Assembly (NCBI GenBank): GCA_947034895.1
Contig: OX344764.1
Span: 62,167,348 to 62,231,347, forward strand
DNA: 64,000 nucleotides
Reading direction: 5' to 3'
Source: Rhytidiadelphus loreus
Taxonomy: Eukaryota; Streptophyta; Bryopsida; Hypnales; Hylocomiaceae
Shown: positions 53,341 to 64,000 of the stretch, piece by piece
Layout: each line of letters starts with the position of its first letter
How positions within the stretch are numbered: the first letter of the stretch is position 1
Made by a program: the position numbers and the translations under genes
Notes under the pieces: model-generated
Database searches by the model: none
Seen by the model: the letters and a program-made list of their open reading frames with translations, nothing else
Told to the model about the DNA's origin: nothing

Positions 53341-55050
53341 CGTCGCCTATATGCATCGTGGCGTGAGGAGTCCAAAAGGAATCCGCGAGGGATATTATGT
53401 GTAATTCATGACAAGATGGATACCTCAAAAACAGCTTTACCAAGGATGCGCGTGACAACGAAGGCCACACAAGGTTTGGGTCAGATACCGATGAGTGTTA
53501 CAGGAATGGTTGCTCATGGTTACGGAGATGGTGCATATGCCCACTATGCACCATCGTGTTGGCCTGGAGACTCGAATGCCACTATTTCATCGTTGGCTAG
53601 ATTGTTTCGCCAGTTGGAAGGTCCACCAATTCGAGAGACAGGAGACCTTTTTCCGTATCCTCCATCAAACTCTATGTTCGAAGCATTGCTGAGAGGGAAG
53701 TCCCGCTATGTCGATTCTTTGACCCTAGTAGAAGCAGAAAGTCGTTCTGGATCATGTCCTCTTCCACAAAATTTATATCTTCAACTTGACAACTCTGCCA
53801 AGGATAACAAGAATCAATACCTTATGGCGTTCTTGTCCTTGTTGATTGCACGAGGTGTGTTCAAGGAAATTCAGGTTGGTTTCCTTCTTGTCGGACATAT
53901 TCACGAAGATATTGACGCCTATTTTAGCCATCTCTCTAAGGCCTTGAAGACCAAGAACACTTTTGTCGTTGCGGACCTCATGAAAGCTTTTATGCAGTCC
54001 CAGGAACTATCATTCATGCTAGAGTTTATACAAGAGGTGGCGGATTTCAAGTCGTTTGTTAAGGGCTACATTTCCGATGGTGCGGATAGATTAATTGGGT
54101 TGGGGGAGATGCGTCTATTCAAGTTTTTCGTGGATGGTGATGGAGTTCCTGTCATGACATACAAAAAGTCAGCAATTGATTCTCGCTGGCTACCGTCTGA
54201 TCGACCTTCTTAATGCCTCTGGAAGATAGACCAAAATGGTCGCGTGATGCTTCCTCCAGGCTGTCCAAAGCCAGTTCCATTTAAGCCTATGTGGGATAGT
54301 GAGGTTTCCAAAGCCACTGGGAATCAAGAAAAGGCCGTTGAATTAGCAAGGAAAGCTACTCTGAACAAGGGGTTCATCATGGTAGGATTGGAGAAGTATA
54401 TTCAGTATTGGAAGAGTGGGATGTCAAAATGCAAGGGATTTGCTACTGCCTTTGGTCCATATGTGGAATATTGGAATCGCGTGCTGCATGAGCTTAAAGA
54501 GCCACTACCCGAGTGTCCTCCGCATTTGGTAGAAGGCTTCTGGCCACAACACGATTGGAGGCTAACACGTGATGAAGACCCTCGCCCAGGCTCCCGGGTT
54601 AATCCTGTCGACGTGTTTCCAGAGGAAGAGGAATTGGAACCTTATTGCGGCCCAGCAAATGAAGCGCCACTAGAATCCTACAACCCTTGGCGTGACATTC
54701 GTCCAGGCTCTTGGGTTCTTGTGAGGCCTGAAGATCCCTTGGTTTGTGCTGTTTGGCAAGGAAGAGCACTTTCTAGCGTATGCAGATCGTCAGGAGATGA
54801 GAATGATGGAAAGTTCTTAATTCAATATTGGCAACCTGATAACTCCAAAACTACCATGGAACTTCGGTACAGGAATTGTTGGTACGGTAAATGGGTTGTT
54901 GAAAATAGTCCTCCTACTTGGCTAGATGCAACTTGTGTAGTGTATTCAAATTGGTCTAGGATAGTAGATCCAAAATCTCGGACGATTCCAAAGAAGAGTA
55001 GAGAGGCTGCTTTACAGAATTTGAGTAGGGCAAACCAGGTGGATCCTTGA
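53341..55050 (+). pseudogene. C-terminal half of a DUF7869 (RNase H-like) transposase-like gene
   Basis: One phase from the hAT boundary to TGA after RANQVDP, with one internal TAA (54,211-54,213). The DUF7869 core shows CVIHDKMDTSKTALP, VTGMVAHGYGDGAYAH, LYLQLDNSAKDNKNQYL and FLLVGHIHEDIDAYF. The Asp residues of DKMD, LDN and HEDID are in place for an RNase H-type triad. After the stop, CLWKIDQNGRVMLPPGCP continues the family pattern. The last 120 residues hold PWRDIRPGSWVLVRPED and FLIQYWQPD, like a chromatin-reader-type barrel. The 5' part is cut at the hAT end, and the residues joining it to the 27.2-28.5 kb half are missing. Confidence 0.68.
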
Positions 55051-55080
55051 GCGAGCAATTCTTTTACCAGCCAATGTCGT

Positions 55081-55100
55081 CATCTGGAGATCTCCAGATG
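55081..55100. repeat. Perfect 20-bp palindrome
   Basis: CATCTGGAGATCTCCAGATG is identical to its own reverse complement, 31 bp after the DUF7869 stop codon. A weaker copy, ATACGGAGATCTCCCAGTC, is near 55,936, just outside the CACTA insertion; more lie at 61,609-61,675. The stretch 55,101-55,959 holds no gene that I can support. Confidence 0.92.
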
Positions 55101-56903
55101 CATTCTGCCCTTTCACATGGAATGCCACTCAAAGGTTTTCTGATGTAGTGTTCTTTTCATTTGTCACTATAGGAATATGGTGACTGCTTTTTAAAATTGT
55201 GTTATAGGATTTTATAGAGTTGGACATATCAGGAAATGAATGCAACATTCATGTAGTTTGTTTTTGCCTTGCTAGAAATAGGATGCGTGACCCTCAACCT
55301 TTTGTTTTTAGTGTTGTATTTTCTATTGTTTAATGCAGACGAACTGGACGTTTCAGAAATAAGTAGTTTTGTAAGTTGGTTATTTGTATGTGTCACTGAA
55401 ATTGTCCTTTATGGCTATGTTTATGACTCATGTAATTCTACGGTTGGGATCTTTGCTACTATGTACTTAGCAACCAACAAAGCCGAATTCATATATATTA
55501 TGACTTGTATACCATTGTTGACACATACAAATAACATTTTCTCACTTAGTTGCAAGACTTTTGGTCTTTATGGGCTTTAATCTTCCCTGAAACTATGAAA
55601 TTACTTTAGTATTTTGTAGATGTTCATGGGAAGGCACCTCTTTTTTGCTTCTACTATCCATCATCAAGAGATCTGTAGGTATGTTTGCAAGACTTAGGGT
55701 TTTGCTGGAATTTAGCCCTCCAGTAGACTGAAATTATTTCAATATTTCTTGGATACTTGAGAACGAGTGAGCTGCACATGCTACCTTACAATTATTTGTG
55801 AATTGCTTCGGAGGGGAGACATGTTTGCTTTCCTCTTTGTCATTGGGACATTTCTTAATATGTGCTAGGAGGTATCCTTTCCTATACATTGGATGCACAA
55901 GTCTTTGTCAAACGGGGGAAATCTAGAAATCCTATACGGAGATCTCCCAGTCCAATTCACACTACAAGAAAACTGCCAAAAATGTGACTGGCACATATGA
56001 CTGCAAATTAGTCGTATTCCAGTCGCGTGACTGCTATACGACTGCAAGCCCTACAGTCATATTAGTTGAGTCGTATTCCAGTCATGGGCCACATTTTATT
56101 AGCACCATCCAAAAGAGGGCAGACGGAGGACGGATGATAGAATGGACGAGACATCCACTGGCTTTGGCTGAGGTGGACAAGGGCATGTGCCCGGCACACG
56201 CCGTTTGAACGGGGACGTGGCAAGCGCTCATTCGCCGGAGTGTTCCGAAGTGCCAGTCATGGCGCAATCACTTTCTAGTCATGGTACGGATTTGGACAGC
56301 CAATCGAATTTTGACACGTGGCACGATATAAGCAGTTTAGTGGGGGGTGTTTTACGGTGTCCTAGAAGGGTATTAGCAGTGCCCTTATAGTCACTTTATA
56401 GTCGTGGGTAAGTCGTGAGGCAATCGTGGGTAAGTCGCAAGGCAATCATTGTGAAGTCGCTAATCAGTCACGGAGTAGTGAGTCAACTGTATTGTTAAAA
56501 TTGATGTGCAGTCGCGTTAAATTCTTTTCTTATGGAGGATACATTAGCGTCGACAATTGCTAGACTACACAGTGATGGCGCAGCCAGCCAATAAGCAGCC
56601 CATTCAAGCATACTAGTGGGCAATATCTACATGCTAACTCTAACATGCACACAGACAACTTAAAACACGGATGACCTCAGTGGAGCAGACATTCCCACAT
56701 CCACATACTCAGAATTGCTGCTGGAATGGAGGATTTCATAGTCAGGAGATTTCAAGAACAAAATTGTGAATGGGTTTAGTTTAGAAGGCAAATGTTCTGC
56801 TGCTATGAACATAGTAGACCAAAATCCTCCACGCTATACTACAATGTACACAAATTATAGGTGCCCGACTCAAACAATAACTGGGAAAGTACAAAAAGGG
56901 GCC

Positions 56904-58372
56904 TCATGCCACCAACTTCAAGTTCTTTTCAATCCACATTGCGGGGGCACTCTTGACGTCGTCAATCATATATTGATCTCCTTTTTCGTTGGGGAACATC
57001 AAAGAGACACCCTCCTGCAAAACAAACCACATGTCCACCCTCCACCACCCACTTGGGATATCTTGACCGTGGAATGTGTGTTCACCCGGCACACCGCTGA
57101 TGGTCCCCAACGCCACCTTTTGCTTCAGGGACCTCGGATTCATGACAAATACTTCGTCCCCGACCTTCAACTGCAAAGGACACCACATTAGCGGTTCCTT
57201 AGAGTCCCGAACCATGCCTTGCAAAATCCAGTGTTCTAGCACAAACGGCTCCCTTGTAACAATCACTAGCATGTCACTTGCCATCAACTACACAGTGATT
57301 TGCTACTTCTACCCGAAACTGCTGCACGACTGGCACATGACTGAAATTTCACTTAGACAATAAAAAAACAGGAGAAGCGGTTTGGCAAAAGATTTTGCAA
57401 GTACTGGAGCTTACCCTCCTTGGATTGGCGTCCTTGTTTGTCGCAGCCTTTGCCCTCATCGACGGCTTTTTAACCTGCACACACACCAAACCCATTAGAC
57501 ATTCAGCAAAAGGGCAATTTTAGGGAGAGCAGACCAGTGGACAACGGGCACGTGCTGTGTCTGCCCCTTCACCTGGGAACTGTGAAAGAAATTCATAGCT
57601 AGAGCTTCTGCGGCGTTTGTCAAGCATTTGGGCCACAAAGTCGGTGACAATTTTGGGATACTTTGCACAGAGTTGGGTTTGGAGGGACCCTCTGGGGTCT
57701 CTTCTCTCCCAAACTTATAAGCTGTTCGCTTCTTCCGGCAACTTGAGGCGTTTTGCCCTTCTGTCTACCAAGGGCTCCGCTTCTTCCATCTCCTCACTAC
57801 TAGAGTCGAACAATGCATCCTCTGCAGCAGTGCATAACACAGAATCAACGATATTGCAAAAAAAGAAATGTACTAACCTACAGGAGGCTAGGCATCCATT
57901 TGATTTAGGGTGGAAGCGGAGTTGTCCAATGATTGACCCTATGCATCCATAGCTGCGCAAAACAAGGCGAAGTTGTCCCACAATTGGCCCCATCATTCCC
58001 CGGCTGCGCAAAACAAAGAAAACCCGTCCTTGGGGTTCATGATGGTAGATTATGCAAAAAGTGCGTATACAGGGCATCGACCTCATTGAACAATGTAGGC
58101 AATTCAGCTTCTAGGACTACCCACTGCAGGATTTTGTGATTTGGGGCACGCTTCTACCTCCAGAAGCCAACGCACGAATGTAGGAGGGTTAAATCCAAAA
58201 CCCTAACACCCTTGAAAGACAATGGGAGACAATTTTTACTTGCCGTAGCGTCCTCCAACTTTGAAAGCCGCTCTACATGTGTACAAGCTACAGCTAAATG
58301 CATCATACCTCTTGCGATGGCCTCTTCATTGGACTCCGTCGCCTCTAAGGAGGAATTGCGTTCGCTGCTCAT
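56904..58372 (-). CDS. CACTA accessory gene with DUF8039 domain
   Basis: Probable exons on the minus strand: 58,372-58,240 (ATG, MSSERNSSLEATESNEEA, ending in an AA-GTAAAA donor); 57,821 to about 57,715 (KDALFDSSSEEMEEAEP and a basic RRAKRLKL); a short basic exon near 57,475-57,416 (VKKPSMRAKAATNKDANPRR, acceptor TGTGCAG, donor GTAAGC); and the main exon about 57,293-56,904. The last carries LKVGDEVFVMNP, KVALGTISGVPGEHTFHGQD, IPSGWWRVDM and APAMWIEKNL, the pattern of the DUF8039 domain found beside plant CACTA transposases. The link from the second to the third exon is not settled, because the second frame meets TAA. It probably binds element ends or DNA; function is inferred from family only. 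Confidence 0.6.
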
Positions 58373-59889
58373 TTTGTAGTCGTTGTCCGCCACTCCACGA
58401 CAGCGCTTCCCCCTCGTGCTCTGTCCTCGGAGGCCCCACTACCTGCTACTCCTACACACAACCTCTTTACCCTTCTCTCGGCAAATTGGCCCCCCAAGGT
58501 CGTGTTGCTTCCATGAGTCGTGATCACTGTGCGGCGCCGGTGGTTTAGGGTTCAACAGGGTTCAGAATACAATGGCCCAATTGAAGAAGGAGATGCACAA
58601 GCGTAGAGGAAATCAAAACAAGCCACCGTGATGAAGGAGAAGACAAAATCAGGAAAAAAACAAAAAGCGCCTGCTAAGGTTACGGAGGCCTCTTGAAGCA
58701 AGAGAGACACACTTGAGTGGCCACGCCGCGGCGCCGCCACCAGTTCCACGTGGCCGACTGGCGAGGAAAGGGATTTAGGGTTTAGGCTCACTGACTGTAC
58801 TCCGACGCTACTTCCCCACGACTGCTTCTTCACTCACATGAAGTGATATAGAAGATACACATCGGACGCCGCGACTCCTGCAGAACTACGACACAACTGC
58901 TTAGTGTCCGAGGTATATGGGCGACGCGTTTTCCAAAGCTAATAAATTGTTAACCCTAACACAATGTCTCTTGCAGAGAGCCACGGTTTGCACCATGTCT
59001 GTGCACAAAAGCACACGCGCTGGCCAAGTAAGAGAGACGGCCAAATCTGCAGTTTTGGATGCGCGGCCAAATTGGGGAGTCCAGGCTCCACGTCGTGGAG
59101 GAGCATGCGGTGTGGAGGACATAGTGATCACAATCAAGTTTTTTGCACCGACGAATGCAAGAATAATTGAATTATAGACCAAAGTAAGGAGGAAACTCAC
59201 GGCGCCAATTGCTAGATGAAAAGAGGCCCGAATTTTGCTTGTACTTCCGTCACACGCTTGTCCCATGCCAGCTCGTATTCTCCCTTCTCCATTGGCTGAG
59301 ACTCCATGCCGCGCCTCGACCGTAATTTCAAGAGTGCTTGGGTTTCATCACAGAGTACTTGCAGCGGTTTGAGCCCACACAGAGACGTGTTTGGGACGAA
59401 GATGAAGAATATGATGACGTTGAAGAGGTGCTGCAAGGAGCCAGAAGGCCATATGTGATGAGCCTCGAGCTAACTTCCATTGCTAACTAGTACGTGTTAA
59501 TGAATGTGTCCGTTATGGAGGATATGAATATGTAAGTCCTTGGTACACCCTAGAACCGCAAGCTAGGTCCCTAGGATTTGGCAACAGTTGTTACCGCCCC
59601 CTTCATGCATCTGTGCCTCTCTCGAGCAGTGGCTGTCGGTTCTACATTGTCGGCTCGCAATCGCCTTGCAGTAGTTGAAAAGTGGCTTCGCAGTTAATTT
59701 TCAATCACTTACCAATCGTGCCTCAGTAACTTTCCGCCCCCCGCAAAACTATTTGTAGTAAAATTTTAGTTATGCTAGTGACAGAACCCCCACAATGTTC
59801 CTTAAGTGTTTTAGTGTTCTCGCCTCTTTTTCTGTACCTCCTTACCAGCTGTAGACAGACCAATGAGTGTGTTTGGTATGTTTGTGCAG

Positions 59890-60619
59890 GAAATGGCAAA
59901 CCGAGGTTGAGCAAGATCCGTCTACTACAACATTGGTAGAGTGGATTATAATTACTGTGGATGAGTCTGAGTTGAACCTCCGGAACCCGGACGACATGGA
60001 TTGCCTCTTGTTAAGCAAGAAGCCATCCCGAGTGGCCACTCGATATACACGGATCTTGGCATTTGGTAACCGATTTTGGGTTGATGATGACACAACTACT
60101 CGAATGGTGAGCTACAACAGCGGCGTCGCATTGGTGTTTTCCCTGCCCGCTGAAAGTGATGAGGATGCATCAGTTCCCTATGTTGGTGTTCTCCAGGACA
60201 TATTGCTCTTGGATTACGGAGCACTGCAAACGCCCATCATCATGTTGCAATATGAATGGGTGAAGCCCTTCGACAATCGTGGGAATTCAACATACATCCG
60301 AGATGACGACGACTTTTTGGTTGTCAACTTCCGCCACAAATTCCCTCGCTTGTCGGAGCCCTTCATCCTTCCTAGCCAAGCGACGCAGGTTTTCTTCTCA
60401 TATGTGGTCGAGAGACCGGGTTGGAAAATTGTCTTACTCAAAAAAGCAAGAGCAAAGCGGGAAGTGGTTGACACCGCAGACGCCTTCATTAGCACCACAG
60501 TAGACAGTGTGGGATTAGTAGCCCCCAGGCAACTTCCTCGAACAGTACAAAATGTGAACTTAGTGGGCGCTATAGAGTTGTCTGTAGAAGACAACTTATT
60601 AGCACAAGTTGCATACTAG
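59890..60619 (+). pseudogene. DUF4216 exon, C-terminal part of a CACTA (TNPD-type) transposase
   Basis: The exon begins after acceptor TTTGTGCAG and runs 243 codons to TAG. It has ILAFGNRFWVDDD, YNSGVALVFSLP, YVGVLQDILLLDYG, IIMLQYEWVKPFDNRG, DDDFLVVNFRHKFP, PFILPSQATQVFFSY and RPGWKIVLLKK in order, the standard DUF4216 domain at the C-terminus of plant En/Spm transposases. The catalytic Tnp2 region that should precede it was not found upstream, which implies an internal deletion. This exon itself is uninterrupted. Confidence 0.82.
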
Positions 60620-61604
60620 CGTCACTATTCCATGGACGACTGTCACATAGTGTCGCTCAGTCATTACCAAGTGACGGCGGAGTTGCGATAAAGTTGTATA
60701 GAAGTCACTTATTATGTATGACTTCGAGCCCGGACATAGGGCCCATTTTGAACTTGCTGAATTCTATTTTGAGATCTCCTTTCACCCTTGGAATTGGCTT
60801 CTGCCTCGGTGCCTCCCTTCAGCATGACCTTGAAATTAATGTCCATTGTGCAATTGCTTGATTGCTACAATGCGTGGCCGTTTCACAGTTTATGCAAATT
60901 TATGCCACCCCTCTAGCAAGAGCTTTGTGAAAGAAACAATGCAATAATTACCTGAATGTGGTATCTCAGTAATGGAGTCACCTCTCTTTGCCTCTAATAG
61001 AACTCCACCCATCGTATAATCATTAGCTCCCATGAAATCCCCAACCCTTTCTTTGTAGCCCTTCTCCTTGGTAGAATCCTACACTGTTGTGTAGTCGCGC
61101 TGAAGTCGCAGTACAGTGTCCGTGAAGTCACCCCCAAGTTTCTCAGAAGTCACTGCAAGTGACCCCTTGTAACAACCATGCAGTCGTCCCCGACTGTGTA
61201 AAACCGCCTGCTAACTACGCAGCCACATCAGCATGTCTTTGTCGTTCCCTAACGCAGTTGTGGATGAAATGGTACCCCTCAGGGCCTCATCCATCTCGCA
61301 GTCATGAGCGCGACTGCTCCGCAACTCGACTCTTCTCCCTTATAATCACTGGTGCAATTAGAGAGGTGCTAGTCGCAGTGCAGTCGCATTTTTTCCGCAG
61401 TCACATATCGCAGTCACATATTTGGCAGTTTTCTTGTAGTGTCAATGAACTCCTTCACACTCATGGATTTGAGACTTTGAAGGAATAAGGCTAGAATAGA
61501 AACTTAATACAATATCTTTGATTTCCAAGCACACACCCTATACCTTTGAATAGTTAGGACTTGGGAAATTCGAAGCATGTAAAATGTCTACAGCACTTCA
61601 TTCC

Positions 61605-61675
61605 ACGAGATCTCCGGATTGTTACATAGGAAATGGGAAATCTCCAGATGCAACAAAGAACATCCGGAGATTTTA
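61605..61675. repeat. Degenerate palindromes near the right terminus
   Basis: CGAGATCTCCGG near 61,608, GGAAATCTCCAGATG near 61,638 and CATCCGGAGATTTTAG near 61,661 are half-decayed copies of the CTGGAGATCTCCAG form, within 100 bp of the terminus. This mirrors the copies inside L1. Confidence 0.6.
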
Positions 61676-61699
61676 GCACTTTTTTATTTCTAGACTTGG

Positions 61700-61727
61700 C
61701 CAAAGTCCAGAAATAGTTAAATGTGGC
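61700..61727 (-). repeat. Right terminal inverted repeat of the L1-type element
   Basis: Read on the minus strand it is GCCACATTTAACTATTTC continuing to TTTGG, 28/28 identical to 5,698-5,725. Sequence right of it is plain AT-rich DNA without palindromes. Confidence 0.8.
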
Positions 61728-64000
61728 ATATATTCTAGAAAGTAGGTTTATGCCTCTAAAATCTAAATTTAATGTAGATTTCAATGTACATAATCAAAAT
61801 AATCTGTAGATTTTTGAGGCTCATATCTAACTAACGTGCAGATCTTGAATTTCCAATCTCATTGATTTGTACATTTCAAATTTTTTGATCTAGGATTTCT
61901 AGGTTTTAAGAGTTGAAAATGTTAGTATTATGTACATTTCATTTGTTTAAACATTTTACAATTTCACATATTATAAAAAAATTTAGGTTTCTAAACATAC
62001 AAACTTTAGAAATGTTAGATTTTTGTAAATAGAATTCATTGTTTGGACATTTACAACTTAGAAGTTTTATCTATCCAACCTCACTGTACCCTTGACAATC
62101 GATACAAGATTATTGCATCTTGTAAAATCTACAAAATATTAGGTGGAAACAACATTGAAATGTAAGATGTGTTAATGTTTTGTAAAGTCTACCAATTTGA
62201 AATGCATACAAGGATATGAAAGGATTTATGAAAGTCCCTACAAAGAAAACACACGACTTTCTTCTGAGTAGGAATTCTTTGAAGACCCCCTCCACAATGA
62301 TATCAGAACACTGAGAAACATAAGAACTCACAAAAACTCATAGGGACAAACTATGAAATCTCTAAATTGGTCGTAGGGAACTATAAACAAGTCTATTGTG
62401 TAGTGTTCAAACAATGACAATACAAAATATTTAGGATCAATATGATAAAAAGTGTAGTGTTTATGGACGCCAAGGTCTAACGACAATAGCTAGGAGCACA
62501 AAGAAACTACAAGTGGATACTAAGCTAATTATACTCTAACTTCTTACAAATACATTGGTTTCAAAAAATCAATAATGACTTGAAATATAGTCTCACGTTG
62601 GAACTGTAAAACTAGATACAATCTAGGAAGTAGGGTTTGTGAAAATGTCACAGCAAATGTTGCATCCACAACACTATTTGTTGTTAGTTGAACAGATAAA
62701 TAACGAAGAATGGAGGCCTAACCGCTTGCTTCCATTAACGTGCGTTGCCTTCCCTGACCTACCCACACTAGAAGGAAGGCGCATTTTTTGTGACAAGTAT
62801 AGAAACGCAGGCAGATGTTTAGTCAGGCACCAGGCATGTCTACTGTGAATGTTTAGGTGGAAAATCTGTCAAACTTGATCAAGCAAAAACACAAGGAAAT
62901 CAATAGTAATGTCCCTTGTTTAGACTATAACGTCACATAAAACATGATAAATTTTTTGGAAAAATTGAAGACAAGTGGCAACCATGTTAGCACCACATAG
63001 ACGTGGACTGCCATGGATTTTTAAAACACAGTCCATTGATGACGTGGATGCTGATGTGGCATAAATTTAAAAATGACGTGACAATTTTTATTTTTCAACA
63101 AGGCATGTCTAGTTAGCAGGCTGTGATGGAGTTTTGCAAATTACACAATGTTCAACAAGATGTTCTATCTAACAGATACGTGTTTTTAAGAACGCCAATA
63201 GCAATATGGGAGTGATTTATGGTCATGTTCATTTATCATTAGCCATGTTGTATTTTATGTTGAATGGATCATCTACAACATCCAAATGAACATTGATCAC
63301 GCCATAGTGGATGTCTACTTTGGAATGACCATACAAAATATATCATACATAATACACCATACAAAATAGATCATACATAGTATACAATACACCATACATC
63401 ATATGCTATATTTTGTATTTACATTGCATGGCTTGAAAAAACACTTATTGTAAGTATATTGACAAGAGAAGGCAAACTATTTATACAAATGGAGTGGTAG
63501 GAGGGAAGACAAACCATATGGGATATGGGAATTTTCTAAATTATACAATGTTGTTAGAGTTGACATAAAAAAAAAGATTTGGACGTTTCAATTGATGTCT
63601 TCATTGACATTGCAAGAGATGTCTAAAGAAACACTGTTCAAATTTTCAAATGGTGTCAAAGTGTGCTAATATGGCATGCCACTACATCCTTATTGGATGT
63701 CATGTTACTCAAATTTCACATCATATATTATTTTAATTTTTTTTTAAATTTTAGTTTTTAATTTAGTTTAATTCTTAAAACATATTACATGGTTGCCCTT
63801 CCCCTATGTTTTTACATTTGTTTAGGGTTTTACCTCAATCCATAGTAACTTTCATCAACTTACTTGGAGTTAATAAAAAATCCTTGCCAACGTGGCATTT
63901 CTATGTTTTTTCAAACATTGTACAAGACGCATCTATGTTTTTTTTATATCTTTTGGACATCAACTCGTTTAGCCAATGACATTTCAACATTTTTAAGAAC
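61728..64000. other. AT-rich flank, nothing recognised
   Basis: No supported gene. ATACACCATACAAAATA-like units repeat imperfectly at 63,320-63,415. The frame at 62,639-62,848 (MKMSQQMLHPQHYLL...) has no recognisable domain. Confidence 0.3.

Larger units (their letters stand above)
55960..61441. mobile_element. Complete CACTA (En/Spm) element, TSD TCA
   Basis: The left end CACTACAAGAAAACTGCC at 55,960 and its exact inverse GGCAGTTTTCTTGTAGTG, ending 61,441, are the classic CACTA terminus. The flanking trinucleotides are both TCA (55,957-55,959 and 61,442-61,444). Many GTGACTG/GCAGTCGC subterminal motifs lie inside both ends. At 5,482 bp it carries a minus-strand gene with DUF8039 and a plus-strand DUF4216 exon, but no Tnp2 catalytic core was recognised, so it is probably non-autonomous. 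Confidence 0.92.
5698..61727. mobile_element. Candidate giant (56-kb) DNA transposon bounded by a perfect 28-bp inverted repeat
   Basis: The 28 bases at 5,698-5,725 (starting GCCACATTTAACTATTTC) recur as an exact reverse complement at 61,700-61,727. Palindromes of one family sit inside both ends, and a DUF7869 transposase-like gene lies between. The interior is full of nested hAT and CACTA insertions, so the original element was much shorter. A clean target-site duplication is not visible: the flanks ...ATATAA and ATATAT... agree at 5 of 6 AT-only positions, which is inconclusive. The two termini could instead belong to two related copies. Confidence 0.5.

Overview
The window looks like transposon-dense nuclear DNA of a green plant (streptophyte). 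Supporting signs are degenerate plant-telomere motifs (CCCTAAA), GT-AG introns, hAT transposases of the DUF659/hATC type, a CACTA element with DUF4216 and DUF8039 domains, and a DUF7869 protein. The piggyBac remnant and the kinase/DUF7869 combination fit a non-flowering lineage such as a moss, lycophyte, fern or charophyte better than an angiosperm, but that is inference. No rRNA, tRNA, CRISPR or ordinary single-copy housekeeping gene was seen. Intergenic DNA is AT-rich; element ends and cargo genes form GC-rich islands.

Layout. (1) 1-5.7 kb: a decayed piggyBac transposase (minus strand) split by a 1.05-kb CACTA-type MITE with a TSD and an internal foldback. (2) 5.7-17.1 kb: a left terminus, a decayed FCP1-like gene, and the left end of a hAT element (hAT-A). 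The hAT-A transposase is cut by a second left terminus of the first kind. Then comes a minus-strand gene block: an FCP1-like relic, an FCP1/HAD phosphatase-like gene, and a multi-exon gene with a ParB-like domain followed by a region resembling an N4/N6 DNA methylase. (3) 18-25 kb: a large AT-rich foldback. (4) 25-31 kb: telomere-like repeats, the N-terminal half of a DUF7869 gene, and a broken coiled-coil/RING gene. (5) 32.6-50.4 kb: four cargo genes (two paralogous coiled-coil proteins, a kinase-like gene, and an intron-rich gene of unknown function). Each is preceded by a GC-rich CCCGCAGTCGCC array and a near-identical ~42-bp promoter-like module. The second hAT element (hAT-B) and its right end follow. 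(6) 52.5-61.7 kb: a CCGTCCA array with a hAT end, the C-terminal half of a DUF7869 gene, a complete 5.48-kb CACTA element with TSD TCA, and a right terminus. That terminus is an exact 28/28 inverted match to the left terminus at 5,698.

Interpretation. The exact TIR pair (5,698-5,725 and 61,700-61,727) and a ~20-bp palindrome family (consensus CATCGGGAGATCTCCCGATG) suggest a very large DNA transposon lineage carrying DUF7869, FCP1-like and ParB/methylase-like genes, repeatedly invaded by hAT and CACTA elements. The second notable unit is the set of four unrelated cargo genes under one shared promoter and array design. Nearly every long reading frame is broken by one or a few stop codons, and most of these are explicable as C-to-T or G-to-A changes, as expected of methylated, silenced elements.
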